A DNA stretch of 64,000 nt from Bordetella genomosp. 13 (lineage in GTDB: Bacteria; Pseudomonadota; Gammaproteobacteria; Burkholderiales; Burkholderiaceae_B): assembly GCF_002119665.1 (NCBI RefSeq), contig NZ_CP021111.1, positions 248,001 to 312,000 on the forward strand. The letters are read 5' to 3'. A program made the position numbers and the translations under genes. Within the stretch, counting starts at the first letter, position 1, and every line of letters starts with the position of its first letter. The notes below the pieces were generated by a model. That model had not been told where the DNA came from. It saw only the letters and a program-made list of their open reading frames with translations, and ran no database searches. Below, one piece after another: positions 63,363-64,000 of this stretch.

Positions 63363-64000
63363 GCCAGCCGAGACGCCTGATGGGCCGTTACCGGGACGCC
63401 CGGTACCCAGGCACTTCAACCAGCGCATTGAATCGAGCGCTGGATACGCCGCCAACGATGTTCCGGACCGCGGCAATCGGTGCCCCGTCCGACGCCATGC
63501 GGCCCTCCAACGATCCCGACGCGCATCCGCGTGGACCGGAACAGGCCTATCCCGTCCTGTCGGTCGTCGTCCCCGTCTATAACGAACGGCTGGTGTTGCC
63601 CATGTGCTACCGGCGCATCCGCGGCGTCATGGAGTCGCTGGGCTTGCGCTACGAGATCGTCTTCGTCGACGACGGCAGTGTCGACGGCAGTGCCGACCAG
63701 CTGGCCGCTTTGGCCTACACGGACCGCAATGTGAGGGCAGTACGGCTGAGCCGAAACTTCGGCAAGGAGGCCGCGTTGACGGCCGGGCTGGACAATGCGC
63801 GCGGCATGGCAGTGATCGTTCTTGACGCGGATCTGCAGGATCCGCCCGAATTGATCCCGGACATGGTGAAGGCGTGGAGGGCGGGCGCCGATATGGTGAC
63901 CATGAAGCGCCGCAGCAGGGCGGGGGAAAGCTGGTTCAAGCGCGCTTGCGCACACGTGTTCTATCGCGTGCTGCGCCGCCTGAGCGAGCTGCCGATCCCT
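63359..64000 (+). CDS. GtrB-like family 2 glycosyltransferase, 5' part
   Basis: Starts at the ATG overlapping the gtrA stop and runs off the window end: 214 codons, no stop. The GT-A fold motifs are VLSVVVPVYNERLVLPMCYR, IVFVDDGSVDGSADQL (first Asp pair) and VIVLDADLQDPPELIPDMV (DxD-like metal site), as in GtrB and dolichol-phosphate mannose synthase relatives. It would transfer a sugar from a nucleotide donor to undecaprenyl phosphate for GtrA to flip. A ~65-residue N-terminal extension before the catalytic domain is unusual; a later ATG at 63497 is possible. A membrane C-terminus is expected beyond the window. Confidence 0.88.
   Translation, partial: MSQPRRLMGRYRDARYPGTSTSALNRALDTPPTMFRTAAIGAPSDAMRPSNDPDAHPRGPEQAYPVLSVVVPVYNERLVLPMCYRRIRGVMESLGLRYEIVFVDDGSVDGSADQLAALAYTDRNVRAVRLSRNFGKEAALTAGLDNARGMAVIVLDADLQDPPELIPDMVKAWRAGADMVTMKRRSRAGESWFKRACAHVFYRVLRRLSELPIP

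Overview
The window is GC-rich, densely packed chromosomal DNA of a betaproteobacterium, most likely Alcaligenaceae (Bordetella/Achromobacter type). I infer this from base composition, a Bug/TctC orphan solute receptor, isoquinoline-oxidoreductase-type enzymes, many LysR regulators and the gene families present. No rRNA, tRNA, CRISPR array or intact insertion sequence was seen. It begins inside glmS and ends inside a GtrB-like glycosyltransferase.

Layout. 1-3.4 kb: glmS 3' end with terminator, then a hipBA toxin-antitoxin pair behind an AT-rich promoter with inverted repeats. 3.4-10.2 kb: a LysR gene divergent from a catabolic operon (NIPSNAP, cupin, two-subunit molybdenum hydroxylase of the IorAB type, Bug receptor, carboxymuconolactone-decarboxylase-like protein). 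10.3-17.1 kb: a leftward operon of TonB-dependent receptor, exported CobN-like protein, MotA/TolQ/ExbB-like channel and DUF2149 protein, with a near-consensus Zur box just upstream. 17.2-18.6 kb: a worn IS3-type transposase scrap and a MerR/TipAS regulator with an operator nested in its promoter. 18.8-28.9 kb: a 2352-residue glycine-rich autotransporter divergent from a NarL-type response regulator and a seven-transmembrane histidine kinase.

29.0-32.6 kb: a LysR gene, RidA, an SDR without the usual catalytic tyrosine, a racemase-like protein and a small membrane protein. 32.7-43.6 kb: a possible uptake-and-catabolism locus. A polyamine-type ABC importer has its receptor and permeases on the plus strand and its ATPase on the minus strand, among an ArgE-like deacylase, DUF1028, RidA, a degenerate dehydroquinase-like protein, a 2-hydroxyacid dehydrogenase, a GST and a quinone oxidoreductase.

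43.9-62.2 kb is one functional module for a membrane-bound, cysteine-type formate dehydrogenase. It holds the Fe-S carrier ApbC, DUF3305, DUF3306, a multi-cluster ferredoxin, a TorD chaperone, a small Tat-targeted protein, the alpha, beta and gamma subunits, two small exported proteins, a ModE-like regulator with a ligand-binding domain, the tungstate importer TupBCA, and a leftward operon of a MOT1-type transporter with mobA, moeA and mobB. The pieces cover oxyanion uptake, cofactor assembly, enzyme maturation and the enzyme itself.

The 817-bp gene-free stretch between the MOT1-type gene and gtrA holds the most unexpected signal: two copies, in opposite orientation, of a ~60-nt element whose loops and junctions are conserved while one helix changes in a compensatory way. 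It looks like an undescribed structured RNA or a mobile palindromic repeat.
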